Under the pieces are notes generated by a model. That model ran no database searches, was not told the DNA's origin, and saw only the letters and a program-made list of their open reading frames with translations. From Nemertoderma westbladi (lineage: Eukaryota; Xenacoelomorpha; Nemertodermatida; Nemertodermatidae), in contig JAUCBJ010002633.1 in assembly GCA_032718475.1 (NCBI GenBank), positions 111,322 to 175,321 on the forward strand: 64,000 nucleotides of DNA, written 5' to 3'. Below, piece by piece: positions 31,359 to 40,067 of the stretch; positions within the stretch are counted from its first letter, which is position 1, and every line of letters begins with the position of its first letter. A program made the position numbers and the translations under genes.

Positions 31359-32330
31359 CTTTATTCACTCAAATCAACTATGCTTATACTGCAATCATTC
31401 CCATAAAATCTAAAAATAGTAATTTTTGTATTCTTTATTGTATTTCTATCCGCTCTGTATCGGATGTTTAAGGATTTATTATTTCACTTTCTATCTCGCT
31501 GAGAGAAAAAATACACCCAAATAAATCCCATAGGATTTACTTATTTACAGGTTAAATTGAACCGTGGAACTTAACGCAGCGGTGGACCTGCTGTTTGTTT
31601 GTAGGCTTATTGTATACATTAATATTGTTTATTTATGTAATTCAAAATTGTATATATATTGTTCTAGAAATTTAGGCAATTTAGATAACATATACCGATA
31701 ATAGTTATGTTGTTTATAGTAGGCCTACAGTAACCATAGCAATTATATTATAGGATTTGGTAATGCGGTATTTCTGTGTAAAGTCGTTCTTTGTAGTGTT
31801 AGGTATTACAGTCACTTATCCTTGTATATATTGTTGGCATGTGACACGAACGAGCGTACAGTGTGACTGTAAATAAACCCACAAGGATGAGAAAATTGTA
31901 AGCTGATTGGGAACAATACAGTATGTATGTAGGACTACAGTAGAGATAGATTTATTATAAATTTTTAATATTTCTATAGAAATAGAATTTTCGTAGAATT
32001 ATAATGTTCGAATTGTATTATATCAATAGGTAGAGAATCAAAATATAAAATGTTTCTAAACATTTAAAATAAATCATCAACACACTCCGTGGCTGTTACA
32101 ATTTTAACATCTGCAACCATATACAGTAGTACTGTAAGGCGTTTCATTATAATTTATTGTGTACAAATTTGGTAATTAACATACCGGTAGTAATAATAAT
32201 AATAATAATAAGCTTAAATGTGGGTCAATAAATGCCGATAATATAATCAATATTATAGTCCATAAAATCAATTTTTGAACCAAATACTATACTGATGATT
32301 CTATCTCCAAAATGTGAATATTTCACCAAC
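31359..32330. other. 3' flank of the Ly6-like gene, AT-rich
   Basis: No further coding sequence. Possible polyadenylation signals are AATAAA-like words near 31330-31345 and 31870. An (AAT)n run lies at 32190-32209. Confidence 0.45.
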
Positions 32331-32705
32331 TACTACTACTAGGATCGGCATGCTGCATTGCAACTGTATTTTTAAGAATGCTGTGCCGGCTTGTCGACAC
32401 AATTGCGCCGCCACAACTCCCTCTTACCCATGACATTTGATAGATCATCCGCATCTTCAAGGCCAGTGTCCTTTAAGATGCGTCTCATGAAAGTCATGGA
32501 CTGTCCACCATGCTTATTCACTCTATGAGGCTTCCAAAGTACAAGATTATGCACTGGCTGGTCCTCACGGCGAAAGCAATGTCCTGCAAAGCCGAGGCGA
32601 TTTTGTTCCGGTGTCAAGCTTGGGGGAACCAATGAGACACCTCCAATGTTATATAGTCTCTGGTTGGAGATGTGTGCATTGTCCTTGACACAATGAACCC
32701 GGCAG
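32331..32705 (-). pseudogene. RTE-like non-LTR retrotransposon, short 3' copy 5
   Basis: The minus frame ends ELWRRNCVDKPAQHS and runs back to LVPPSLTPEQNRL-like sequence; homology stops at about 32705 (CAATGAACCCGGC). The (TAG)n tail is at the GGATCGGC edge (32331-32342). More diverged than copies 1-4, so an older insertion. Confidence 0.85.
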
Positions 32706-33535
32706 TAGTAGAATTTAAAGGTTCCCCACCCAACTCCTCTCTATGGTTTTCAATGGTTGTTCTCGCTTTTAGACCTTTAGCAGTTTAACCCGCTAATTTA
32801 AGTGTCTTAGGAATTGATAATCGCCCATACTAATTGACATCAGCTGAAGCCACTCTAGCGCGGCGTATGACCCACGGGTGTGGGAGACTGGATTCTGTTG
32901 TAGAGAGAGGAGTAGGCTATTTTGTAATATTTGATTGATCACTACTATATAACCTCCGACAACTATATTTACTTTCAGGGAAATATTAACAGTTCCTTTG
33001 GGGCGTGGCATGGGGCATGGCACATTCTTTAGGAATGCTTTATTAACCTTCACACTCAATTTCTGTACCAATATTCACACTAACACACACTGATCCGCCG
33101 ACTGTCACCGATTTTAGTCATATATAAGGAGGATTGCAACTCACATATGTTGGGGTTATGAAATAGCATTAAATTCATACAGACCACTATAAATTGAGCA
33201 GCCACAATTGCTACTGATACACCTTCTGCTTACCTCAGTAATGAAGAAAGTTAAGGGGTATTTAACAATTATTCATCAGTATTCTCCAAATATAACATCC
33301 ATTAATATATAACAGCAACTAACAATATTATAAAACAGTAAAAAACAGTGTTAGCAGTGCAACAACAGTGTTGCAGTATCAGAATTCAGAATTGTGCAGA
33401 ATTTATGTATGAATTATATGAAATGTATGAAATGTTTTCGTTTGATAATAGATTTGCGTTCTTATTACTCTCTCAAACCACTGATGTTTTCGGGCGAAGT
33501 CAGAACAGCCAGAAAATCAGAATGAATGAATTCTG
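32706..33535. other. Spacer left of the gypsy-like element
   Basis: No gene recognised. Short frames on both strands lack protein-like features. Small repeats CAACAGTGTT and ATGTATGAATTATATGAAAT occur at 33345-33435. Confidence 0.5.
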
Positions 33536-33838
33536 CGCAAGAAGTTAAGCACGGCCAGCGTTCAGTCCCTCATCTAACCCAAATAAATCACACAAATAAT
33601 TTCCAAAACTAATAAATTATATTTTACTTTAGACACAAAAATAATAATAATAAAACTCATCAATAAAGAGCACATAATATTAGTCAACCTAACCACCACC
33701 AATAGTCCTAACAGCTGTAGAGTTTAAGTTTATAAGAGTCCTAACAGCTGTATGACGAATACAAAAAGTAATAGCTAATAGAGTTCGAATAATATAATTC
33801 ATTGAGTTTACAATATACATAGCGAATGTATGGCGCTG
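33536..33838 (-). repeat. 3' LTR of the gypsy-like element
   Basis: From CGCAAGAAGTTAAGC to GAATGTATGGCGCTG, repeated at 38526-38828 with an offset of 4990 and no difference seen. It contains CAACCTAACCACCACC and a direct duplication GTCCTAACAGCTGTA. Neither terminus shows a clear TG...CA. Confidence 0.9.
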
Positions 33839-33840
33839 TC

Positions 33841-35802
33841 CTAATTATCTTTTTTTCCTTCATTCTTCTTAGATTTCATATCAGCATAGCCCTTATAGTC
33901 CTCCTTTGTCCACCCAGGACACCATGGTTCGAGAAGGTTATCGAGGTTATCCGAACTATAATCCAGATTGTTTTCCATAGAAACACCCAGTCTTTCGGGT
34001 TCTTTACGGGTACGACCTGATCTCCGTAATACCTCTTTTGGAATAGTTGCTTTCTCATCAACATCACATGGGAAATGTTCATTTATTTTAGGAACAGTAA
34101 TGTCATCACAGCTAGACTCATTATCGGAAGAAGATGAAATCTGATGGAGATCCCAATCAAATGCCTGATTGGTGGGAAATATGGACGTTAATGGCACTTC
34201 ATACTGAAGAGAGCCAAATCGATTACCATGGAGCTTCTGAAGTGTAGCCATGTTCTTATCGATTTTTATAACAATATACCTATCACGACCATGGAGTTTT
34301 GACCCTTCAGATTTAATGTAAACCAAGTGACCCTCACGAACATTAGCCTTTTCAGCGGGAAGGCAACCTCGAGCCTTGCATTTGGCACTGTAACCATGAT
34401 TACGAGATTTTTCTTCATCAAGAGAAGCAGCAAGGTCATGGTCATTGAAATTCAAACGTTCACCTGAAACCTGATCTCTGCCATATAATATCTCTTTAGC
34501 AGATAAGCCGCGGCTTCGAATTCTGGAATTCAACATTTCTACACATACTGTTAATGAAGGTGGGGTGACTGGTCCACCAGCGGGGTCCTGTCGAAGTAAC
34601 TCAGATTCAAGTTCCTGTATTGCCTTTTCACCAACTGGATTCTTATTTATGTTTTTAACTCTCCCAAACTCTAGATGAATTCCATGTTGGACAAGAAGGG
34701 GATCATTTTCAAGACATTTTAAGGAAGAGAAACAATCAACACGAACCTTTGACATCTTGAATTTCAAGGGGAGTATAGATGTGATAATAGAAGCTCGAAG
34801 GTCTGTTGCTTGTTCACTTGGAATAATTGATGCTACAGTATAGCTGGATAAGATATCTCTGACTACAAGTATCTTCTGACGATTTCTGCGGATGACATCG
34901 GCAGCAAGCTTTTGGAAAACTTGATCCGGAGATGAAGAGCTAGTTTCTTCAATTAATTCATGGGGAACCTTCTTGAGTGCATTACAAACTTCGCAATTGT
35001 CTACGATGTCTTGGATTGTCTTAGTGGAACCAATAGCAAAATAGTAACGATTAAACAATAAAACCATCTGATGTTTGGAAGGGTGGCTGAAGAGTGTATG
35101 TAAAGCAGTGAGCAGTCCCACAGAGATATCCTTAGGTACAACAGTAAGGTCTCTGGAATGTACAAATGGGTCATGTTTCCGAATGACAATCAAATCAGAA
35201 GAGCTGCTAATCGATGCGATGCGAAGATATTCCTTAAGATCACGTCCTCCTTTGTCCTTTCTTAGCGGTTTAGATCCATTCTTCAAGTGGATGTATGCCT
35301 TGCGAAGAACAGGACATGCATGTTGGGCAGCACGCCATGAGGTATTATTTAAATATGGCATATGTATTCTTCCAGCTAGAACATCAGATATAGAGATATC
35401 ATAAACAACAGAATCCACTGTATCTGAGACGAATTTACAAATCTGACAATTGGGATAAGTGCAGATTGCGGGGTTTCTAGACTGATAATCGCTAACAGAG
35501 TTGTTGACACCCTTAATGTGACAAACACTAATATTAAGTGAACTTAGAATGGTAAGAAAAGTGGACACTCGGGCTGAAGAGGAAAATTCACCACGGCATA
35601 GTTTCTTCCAAGCATCAACACAAGGACGGCTATCAGTTAGAATCTGAGTAGTATGTATACTATTGCAAATAAGAGACCTCCAATGTTGAGCAGCAGAGCC
35701 AATGGCCAGGGCCTCGACCTCACAGGGAAGCCACTTTGTCTGATGGTCACGCAATTTGAAGCTGTAAAATCCGCCAATATGTTTTTTATCCCCGCGGACC
35801 AC
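33841..35802 (-). CDS. RNase H and integrase of the gypsy-like element (653 aa frame)
   Basis: Homology begins upstream of the first ATG, at about 35877, with the RNase H start (SVDAACKV, first Asp). In the frame follow EVEALAIGSAAQHW (Glu) and ILTDSRPCVDAW (Asp). The integrase zinc finger is HTLFSHPSKHQ with DNCEVCNALK (H-H-C-C). The catalytic core has LAADVIRRN (Asp), KVRVDCFSSL (Asp) and NPVGEKAIQELESEL (Glu), so the DDE triad is complete. The tail has a basic stretch but no recognisable chromodomain. The protein would insert the cDNA into the genome. The frame differs from that of the upstream half because of the deletion junction. Confidence 0.88.
   Translation of the reverse strand: MVRGDKKHIGGFYSFKLRDHQTKWLPCEVEALAIGSAAQHWRSLICNSIHTTQILTDSRPCVDAWKKLCRGEFSSSARVSTFLTILSSLNISVCHIKGVNNSVSDYQSRNPAICTYPNCQICKFVSDTVDSVVYDISISDVLAGRIHMPYLNNTSWRAAQHACPVLRKAYIHLKNGSKPLRKDKGGRDLKEYLRIASISSSSDLIVIRKHDPFVHSRDLTVVPKDISVGLLTALHTLFSHPSKHQMVLLFNRYYFAIGSTKTIQDIVDNCEVCNALKKVPHELIEETSSSSPDQVFQKLAADVIRRNRQKILVVRDILSSYTVASIIPSEQATDLRASIITSILPLKFKMSKVRVDCFSSLKCLENDPLLVQHGIHLEFGRVKNINKNPVGEKAIQELESELLRQDPAGGPVTPPSLTVCVEMLNSRIRSRGLSAKEILYGRDQVSGERLNFNDHDLAASLDEEKSRNHGYSAKCKARGCLPAEKANVREGHLVYIKSEGSKLHGRDRYIVIKIDKNMATLQKLHGNRFGSLQYEVPLTSIFPTNQAFDWDLHQISSSSDNESSCDDITVPKINEHFPCDVDEKATIPKEVLRRSGRTRKEPERLGVSMENNLDYSSDNLDNLLEPWCPGWTKEDYKGYADMKSKKNEGKKDN
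33849..33870 (-). promoter_or_regulatory. Polypurine tract candidate
   Basis: On the minus strand AAGAAGAATGAAGGAAAAAA lies directly before the 3' LTR and overlaps the last codons of the pol frame, the place where plus-strand cDNA priming occurs in LTR elements. Confidence 0.45.
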
Positions 35803-35888
35803 GAACAGAGTAGCCCCTAAACCTTTATTGGAAACTTTACAGGCAGCGTCAACAGAAATAACAAGCCGGTCACTTTTTGTAGGTATAG

Positions 35889-38336
35889 TTATGGTATTAA
35901 GTTATGGTATGCCAACTTAACAACTTTCCCTTGCTGTAATAGATCACCAAAAACACGAGATACAACTTCATCGAGCCATTCCGACGAACCAGGCATGCCC
36001 ATAGCAGCTCTAGCATAAAGACGAATTCCCTTGTATGGAGTAACTGTACCTAAATAAGGCATTGATGATTTAGACACCTTTATTTGGAAGAAACTTTTGG
36101 TCAAATCTGTTTTAATCAGGTATTTAAAAGAAGAAATATTACGAAGAACATCATCACATTTTGTGACAGTGCCTGGAATCATTCTAGTGAACTGAGCAAT
36201 GTTGTTGAAAGCAGTTACAAATCGCTTACCTCCATCAGGCTTATTAACCAGAAAACTAGGAGACACACATTGGGGAATAATTCCAACATCTTCAGGTTTA
36301 ACCAATACACCAAGACGCTCCAATTTGTCAGCTTCTTCCTGTAGTAGAGAAAGATTGGAATTATTATAAAAGGGAATCCTGCCCTTAGTAGAGGGGGGGA
36401 GAACAGGACCTAAATTAATATTTGCACGAATACAACCACTATTATCATTATAGGCGCCAATGTCAGGATTGAATACAGAGTCATACTTGACCAATAATCT
36501 TTGAAATTGTTCTTTCTGTATACTTGTGAGTTGATTATCAGGATCTAGGACAACAGTAGAAGAAAATGACATATCGGAAGGAAATTCTAACATTGGAGCT
36601 GGAGTGAATGGTGCTTCAAACTTAAAATCTGAAGATACAACAGGTTGTATCTGGGCAATATGTTGAGCCTTTTTAAGATTGATTGGTACCTCAGAATGGT
36701 TCGGAATCCGGATGGCTCCCTCAATCACACGGGTAATTATTGGAGATGGCCACGAACCACTTAGAGGGGAATCAAATCGAGGTTCGACAGCTACTTCTCC
36801 ATTGAAATTGGATAATGAATCACTGGTGACTTCAAGAAAATCACCAGGAAATATTGTTGTCGATTTAGGATTTCGCACACATTGTTGAAGGAATCTAATG
36901 TTGCTGAAATTTTCAGCTCTGGAACCATAAGTGATAAGTTTACCTTTCAAATTGATTTCCTGGCGAGCCAAATTTACCTCTATACCATTCTGAACACAGA
37001 AAGGAACCCCTCCTAAGATATCAGTATCCATAGACTCACAAACTAGAGCTTCGAGTTGGAGGTCAATTCCTCCATATGATAGGGAGATGTGAACCTCACC
37101 AACAGTCTTGATTAGTGATTTATCAAGTTGTCGAGCACTTTGTACCGATCTGGAAAATGTAATACCGGCTGACATGACAAATGCCATAGAAACAAGATTA
37201 GATGTGGCACCAGTATCAATTGTAACCCTGCATGGTATAGATTTGAAAAAAGCAAAGAAATATGGTGAGGTCATACACTGTACTCTAAAAGCAGTGGGTG
37301 ATGTTACACATTGTGCTGTAATGGAGTCATCAGCAGGAAATTCATCTGGATCTTGTTCTTCCTCATCATACACTTCAACAGCAAGGGCCTTCATTAGCCC
37401 CAACCGATCAGAGCGGGAAAGAGCCCAACACGATGATATATCATGTCCCAAATGAGGTTTGGAACAAGCCTTACAAAATGAACATGATTTAGAAGTTTGT
37501 GAGCTTGAACGATATCCAGATTGCCGGAATGATTTATTTGAACCACGAAAAGGCATTTTGTTTTGCTGGGGATAAGGATTGCGGCGAAAGGAAGAAGAGC
37601 TAGCAACGTCAATTTGAGCCATATTGGCAGAAACACGGGCCACATCAGCCTGAGAATTCATTTCCGTAATGAACGAATCTATTAGCCCCACGATCATAGG
37701 CTGGATGTCCTTTAAAGATATCTTTTGAAGATCATGTGCATACTGGCGTTGCACAAACTCAGGTAACCGGGAATCAATCTTTTCAAGCCAATAAACTATT
37801 AATAGACGCTCTAGGGTAGGAGACATTCGTTCATCAGAAGTTACTATGGCACCATTAAATAAAAGACCAGATTCAACAGTCATCAAGTTATCGTGTACAT
37901 GAGCACGGAGTCGCTGGTAAAATGTTTCGTAACGCTCATCACCCTCGCGGCGAATAGAAGATAACTTTAAGAAGTTGGCTTCAGATCGCTGAAACCCATA
38001 GTGGAGTCGAATTCGCTGCCATATCCACTTTAAAGATAGACTTTCTTCAGTTAAAGCTGGGCGGATAGAGCTGGGTGCATGGGCTGCAATATATCCAAGC
38101 ATTCGTTCTAGTTGGATAATTTTCTGGGCAGCAGATCTTCTTGGTGTGGCAGAAGTTGGGTCATCTGTCAGACCACGGTTTGTAGTTGTAAATTGAGCAC
38201 CCCATGATGTATCAAGGAACTGAGAGAACTCATCCGAGGTAGAAAGTTGAAATAATATGTTCTGGCGCCAGTTGTTAAATGACGAAATAGTCTCATTTTC
38301 GGTCAGACTCCATTGTTTGGGTGGTTTTAAAGACAT
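35889..38336 (-). CDS. Gag-protease-truncated RT of the gypsy-like element (815 aa frame)
   Basis: Gag covers residues 1-310, with NNWRQNILFQLS and an LxxxIRREGDERYETFYQRL block. A zinc knuckle lies at about 286-305 (CSFCKACSKPHLGHDISSCW). The aspartic protease active site is VTIDTGATSNLVSM near 373. RT starts near 640: PFYNNSNLSLLQEEADKLER, VSPSFLVNKPDGGKRFVTAF and YLIKTDLTKSFFQI (first catalytic Asp, near 744). It continues to ARAAMGMPGSSEWLDEVV and then ends in six unrelated residues. The YxDD box and thumb are absent. At the junction TATGGTA occurs twice, 10-15 bases apart, which may have mediated the deletion. Otherwise the frame has no stop, consistent with a young copy. Confidence 0.88.
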   Translation of the reverse strand: MSLKPPKQWSLTENETISSFNNWRQNILFQLSTSDEFSQFLDTSWGAQFTTTNRGLTDDPTSATPRRSAAQKIIQLERMLGYIAAHAPSSIRPALTEESLSLKWIWQRIRLHYGFQRSEANFLKLSSIRREGDERYETFYQRLRAHVHDNLMTVESGLLFNGAIVTSDERMSPTLERLLIVYWLEKIDSRLPEFVQRQYAHDLQKISLKDIQPMIVGLIDSFITEMNSQADVARVSANMAQIDVASSSSFRRNPYPQQNKMPFRGSNKSFRQSGYRSSSQTSKSCSFCKACSKPHLGHDISSCWALSRSDRLGLMKALAVEVYDEEEQDPDEFPADDSITAQCVTSPTAFRVQCMTSPYFFAFFKSIPCRVTIDTGATSNLVSMAFVMSAGITFSRSVQSARQLDKSLIKTVGEVHISLSYGGIDLQLEALVCESMDTDILGGVPFCVQNGIEVNLARQEINLKGKLITYGSRAENFSNIRFLQQCVRNPKSTTIFPGDFLEVTSDSLSNFNGEVAVEPRFDSPLSGSWPSPIITRVIEGAIRIPNHSEVPINLKKAQHIAQIQPVVSSDFKFEAPFTPAPMLEFPSDMSFSSTVVLDPDNQLTSIQKEQFQRLLVKYDSVFNPDIGAYNDNSGCIRANINLGPVLPPSTKGRIPFYNNSNLSLLQEEADKLERLGVLVKPEDVGIIPQCVSPSFLVNKPDGGKRFVTAFNNIAQFTRMIPGTVTKCDDVLRNISSFKYLIKTDLTKSFFQIKVSKSSMPYLGTVTPYKGIRLYARAAMGMPGSSEWLDEVVSRVFGDLLQQGKVVKLAYHNLIP

Positions 38337-38507
38337 GATTGAATAAAAACAGATCCGGGAAATGATATTGTGTAAAGTTGGGATGATTTCACTGATATAC
38401 CGAACCTTTTGTGCTAAGAAATAAATCTTGTCTAAAGGAAGAGCTGGGTGAAACGCTAACAGTTAATGTCAGGCAAATTCAGATTATGAAAGTCTGTAAG
38501 GCTAGGG

Positions 38508-38525
38508 TTCATAATCCAGCCACCA
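38508..38525 (-). promoter_or_regulatory. tRNA primer-binding-like site
   Basis: On the minus strand TGGTGGCTGGATTATGAA follows the 5' LTR immediately. A start with TGG, complementary to the CCA end of a tRNA, is what a primer-binding site requires. Which tRNA it is I cannot say. Confidence 0.55.
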
Positions 38526-38828
38526 CGCAAGAAGTTAAGCACGGCCAGCGTTCAGTCCCTCATCTAACCCAAATAAATCACACAAATAATTTCCAAAACT
38601 AATAAATTATATTTTACTTTAGACACAAAAATAATAATAATAAAACTCATCAATAAAGAGCACATAATATTAGTCAACCTAACCACCACCAATAGTCCTA
38701 ACAGCTGTAGAGTTTAAGTTTATAAGAGTCCTAACAGCTGTATGACGAATACAAAAAGTAATAGCTAATAGAGTTCGAATAATATAATTCATTGAGTTTA
38801 CAATATACATAGCGAATGTATGGCGCTG
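38526..38828 (-). repeat. 5' LTR of the gypsy-like element
   Basis: Same sequence as 33536-33838. It would carry the promoter for transcription to the left. Confidence 0.9.
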
Positions 38829-39338
38829 AGAAATTTGCCGCATTGCGTCATTTTATATAAGCTACAGAGCACAGGTAAAGGGAAATCGCGCTGATTGGCT
38901 GAAATATGTCAACAAATAACACAAGTCCTGCACACAAAGAAACAGCTGGTAGATTTCGTCTTCTCAGCTATGATTTTGGACAGACGCGTAGTTTATAAGT
39001 CCTTTAGAGTATTTCAGCGCCTTGCTCAAAATGACTTATTTTGTCCGCAAAAGCTTTTACACCGCTCCCAGAAAATGGGATTTAAGTCTATAAAATATAC
39101 ATAAAATCACAGTTTCTAATATAAAAATACTCTAAACTATCAATCCTTCTTTTGCGAATGGCGTTTACGGAGTTTCTCAAAACTTGTGATAGTCTTTTTC
39201 TCCTTGGGGTGAGCCACTTTACTAGGAGGGCTTAACTCCCGGGGGAAGGGTGTAATACAATTGCATCAGAAGGGTTAGGATTGCGGTCAGTGTATCTGCC
39301 GGTCGAGGTACCCGGTTGATCGATATCCATATTGGGGG
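38829..39338. other. Right flank of the gypsy-like element
   Basis: No gene recognised. One 69-aa plus frame (38895-39104) has no protein-like pattern. Confidence 0.5.
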
Positions 39339-39380
39339 ATCGGCGTTTATGAATAACTCACCGTATTCTTTCTTCTTCGA

Positions 39381-39391
39381 ACAATACATAT
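39381..39391. repeat. Target-site duplication (left) of the ribozyme retroposon
   Basis: ACAATACATAT, repeated exactly at 40057-40067. Removing the 665-bp insertion and one copy rejoins the minus-strand frame described for 39339-41055. Confidence 0.88.
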
Positions 39392-39443
39392 GTGTAATAT
39401 AATGGGTTTGTTCAGAAGTGGAAAAAATGAGAGCGCGTCACCG

Positions 39444-39454
39444 GGGGTTGAACC
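39444..39454 (-). promoter_or_regulatory. B-box-like pol III motif, copy 1
   Basis: GGTTCAACCCC on the minus strand fits the tRNA B-box consensus GGTTCRANNCC at every position. It starts directly after stem I of the ribozyme. Confidence 0.7.
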
Positions 39455-39500
39455 AGCGCTATACGTACGTTTCGGCCTAACAGGCCTCATCAGTAGCGCT
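39455..39500 (-). ncRNA. Type I hammerhead ribozyme, copy 1
   Basis: On the minus strand, 5' to 3': stem I strand AGCGCTA (39500-39494), core CTGATGA (39493-39487), stem II GGCC-TGTTA-GGCC (39486-39474), GAA (39473-39471), and stem III ACGTACGT (39470-39463, 2-3 bp with a tiny loop). Then the cleavage nucleotide A (39462), and stem I strand TAGCGCT (39461-39455), which pairs perfectly over 7 bp with the first strand. GGTT on each side can extend stem I by G-U pairs. All invariant residues of the hammerhead core are present, with cleavage predicted after GUA between 39462 and 39461. A short stem III is typical for hammerheads that act as dimers in retrozymes. Confidence 0.92.
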
Positions 39501-39502
39501 AA

Positions 39503-39514
39503 CCAGCTCAGCCA
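39503..39514 (-). promoter_or_regulatory. A-box-like pol III motif, copy 1
   Basis: TGGCTGAGCTGG on the minus strand fits the tRNA A-box consensus TRGCNNAGYNGG at every position. It lies 58 bp (start to start) before the B box, longer than in an ordinary tRNA because the ribozyme occupies the place of the anticodon arm. Confidence 0.7.
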
Positions 39515-39795
39515 CTAGCCCCTGACACTCGCAGTCCCACCTAATCCACTTCTTTTGAACGGGCAGTCTTAAGTTGCATATATTCTATCTCTAACAGCGG
39601 ACCTAACGGCCTCAAGTATGCTAGAGTGAAACAGGAGGGAAGTACAAATAAATAAATATTCAGCTCGAGTATTGCTGCCAGGTGATATTAATTAAATAAA
39701 TTGGAGATGCGCTGTTGCAACTGTAATTAAAGGTGTAATATAATGGGTTTGTTCAGAAGTGGAAAAAATGAGAGCGCGTCACCGGGGGTTGAACC

Positions 39796-39841
39796 AGCGC
39801 TATACGTACGTTTCGGCCTAACAGGCCTCATCAGTAGCGCT
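39796..39841 (-). ncRNA. Type I hammerhead ribozyme, copy 2
   Basis: Same as copy 1, displaced by exactly 341 bp: core CTGATGA at 39834-39828, predicted cleavage between 39803 and 39802. A box at 39855-39844 and B box at 39795-39785 (minus strand) are present. RNA between the two cleavage sites would be a 341-nt monomer. Confidence 0.92.
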
Positions 39842-39906
39842 AACCAGCTCAGCCACTAGCCCCTGACACTCGCAGTCCCACCTAATCCACTTCTCAGTAG
39901 CTGGTT

Positions 39907-39952
39907 AGCGCTACTGATGAGGCCTGTTAGGCCGAAACGTACGTATAGCGCT
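39907..39952 (+). ncRNA. Type I hammerhead ribozyme, copy 3 (inverted)
   Basis: On the plus strand: AGCGCTA (39907-39913), CTGATGA (39914-39920), GGCCTGTTAGGCC (39921-39933), GAA plus stem III (39934-39944), A at 39945, TAGCGCT (39946-39952). The B box GGTTCAACCCC follows at 39953-39963. The A box is half lost because the inverted segment starts at 39895. Confidence 0.92.
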
Positions 39953-40056
39953 GGTTCAACCCCCGGTGACGCGCTCTCATTTTTTCCACTTCTGAACAAA
40001 CCCATTATATTACACCTTTAATTACAGTTGCAACAGCTCATCTCCAATTTATTTAA

Positions 40057-40067
40057 ACAATACATAT
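40057..40067. repeat. Target-site duplication (right) of the ribozyme retroposon
   Basis: ACAATACATAT, identical to 39381-39391. Confidence 0.88.

Larger units (their letters stand above)
33536..38828 (-). mobile_element. Ty3/gypsy-like LTR retrotransposon with internal deletion
   Basis: 5.3 kb, minus strand, bounded by two direct 303-bp LTRs that I find identical base by base. Order on the minus strand: LTR, primer-binding-like site, gag-protease-RT frame (38336-35889), deletion junction, RNase H-integrase frame (35802-33841), purine-rich tract, LTR. Identical LTRs mean a very recent insertion. Between RT and RNase H roughly 200 codons are missing, including the RT active-site YxDD box, so the element cannot reverse-transcribe by itself. 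No target duplication is apparent. Confidence 0.9.
39392..40056 (-). mobile_element. Retrozyme/SINE-like retroposon with hammerhead ribozymes and tRNA-type promoter motifs
   Basis: A 665-bp insertion between perfect 11-bp direct duplications. It consists of one full 341-bp unit plus 0.47 unit on the minus strand (39894 down to 39392), and an inverted 0.47 unit on the plus strand (39895-40056). Each unit carries a hammerhead ribozyme flanked by A- and B-box motifs, then about 260 bp of unique AT-rich sequence. No open frame. The inverted segment plus target duplication is the pattern of target-primed insertion with 5' inversion ('twin priming'). The more-than-unit length suggests that a multimeric RNA was the template. 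No poly-A tail; the 3' end is CCCATTATATTACAC. It must use enzymes of another retrotransposon. Confidence 0.85.
39692..40056. repeat. 158-bp inverted repeat around position 39874
   Basis: Arms 39692-39849 and 39899-40056 are complementary with one or two mismatches; the loop is 49 bp. It results from the inverted third unit and joins two ribozymes in opposite strands. Confidence 0.9.

Noticed and set aside
33531-38833. Target-site duplication of the gypsy-like element
   Set aside because: TTCTG on the left and AGAAA on the right do not match; no 4-6 bp duplication at the LTR borders.
39444-39522. A tRNA gene
   Set aside because: A and B boxes fit, but there is no anticodon arm; the place is taken by a hammerhead core and the box spacing is too long.
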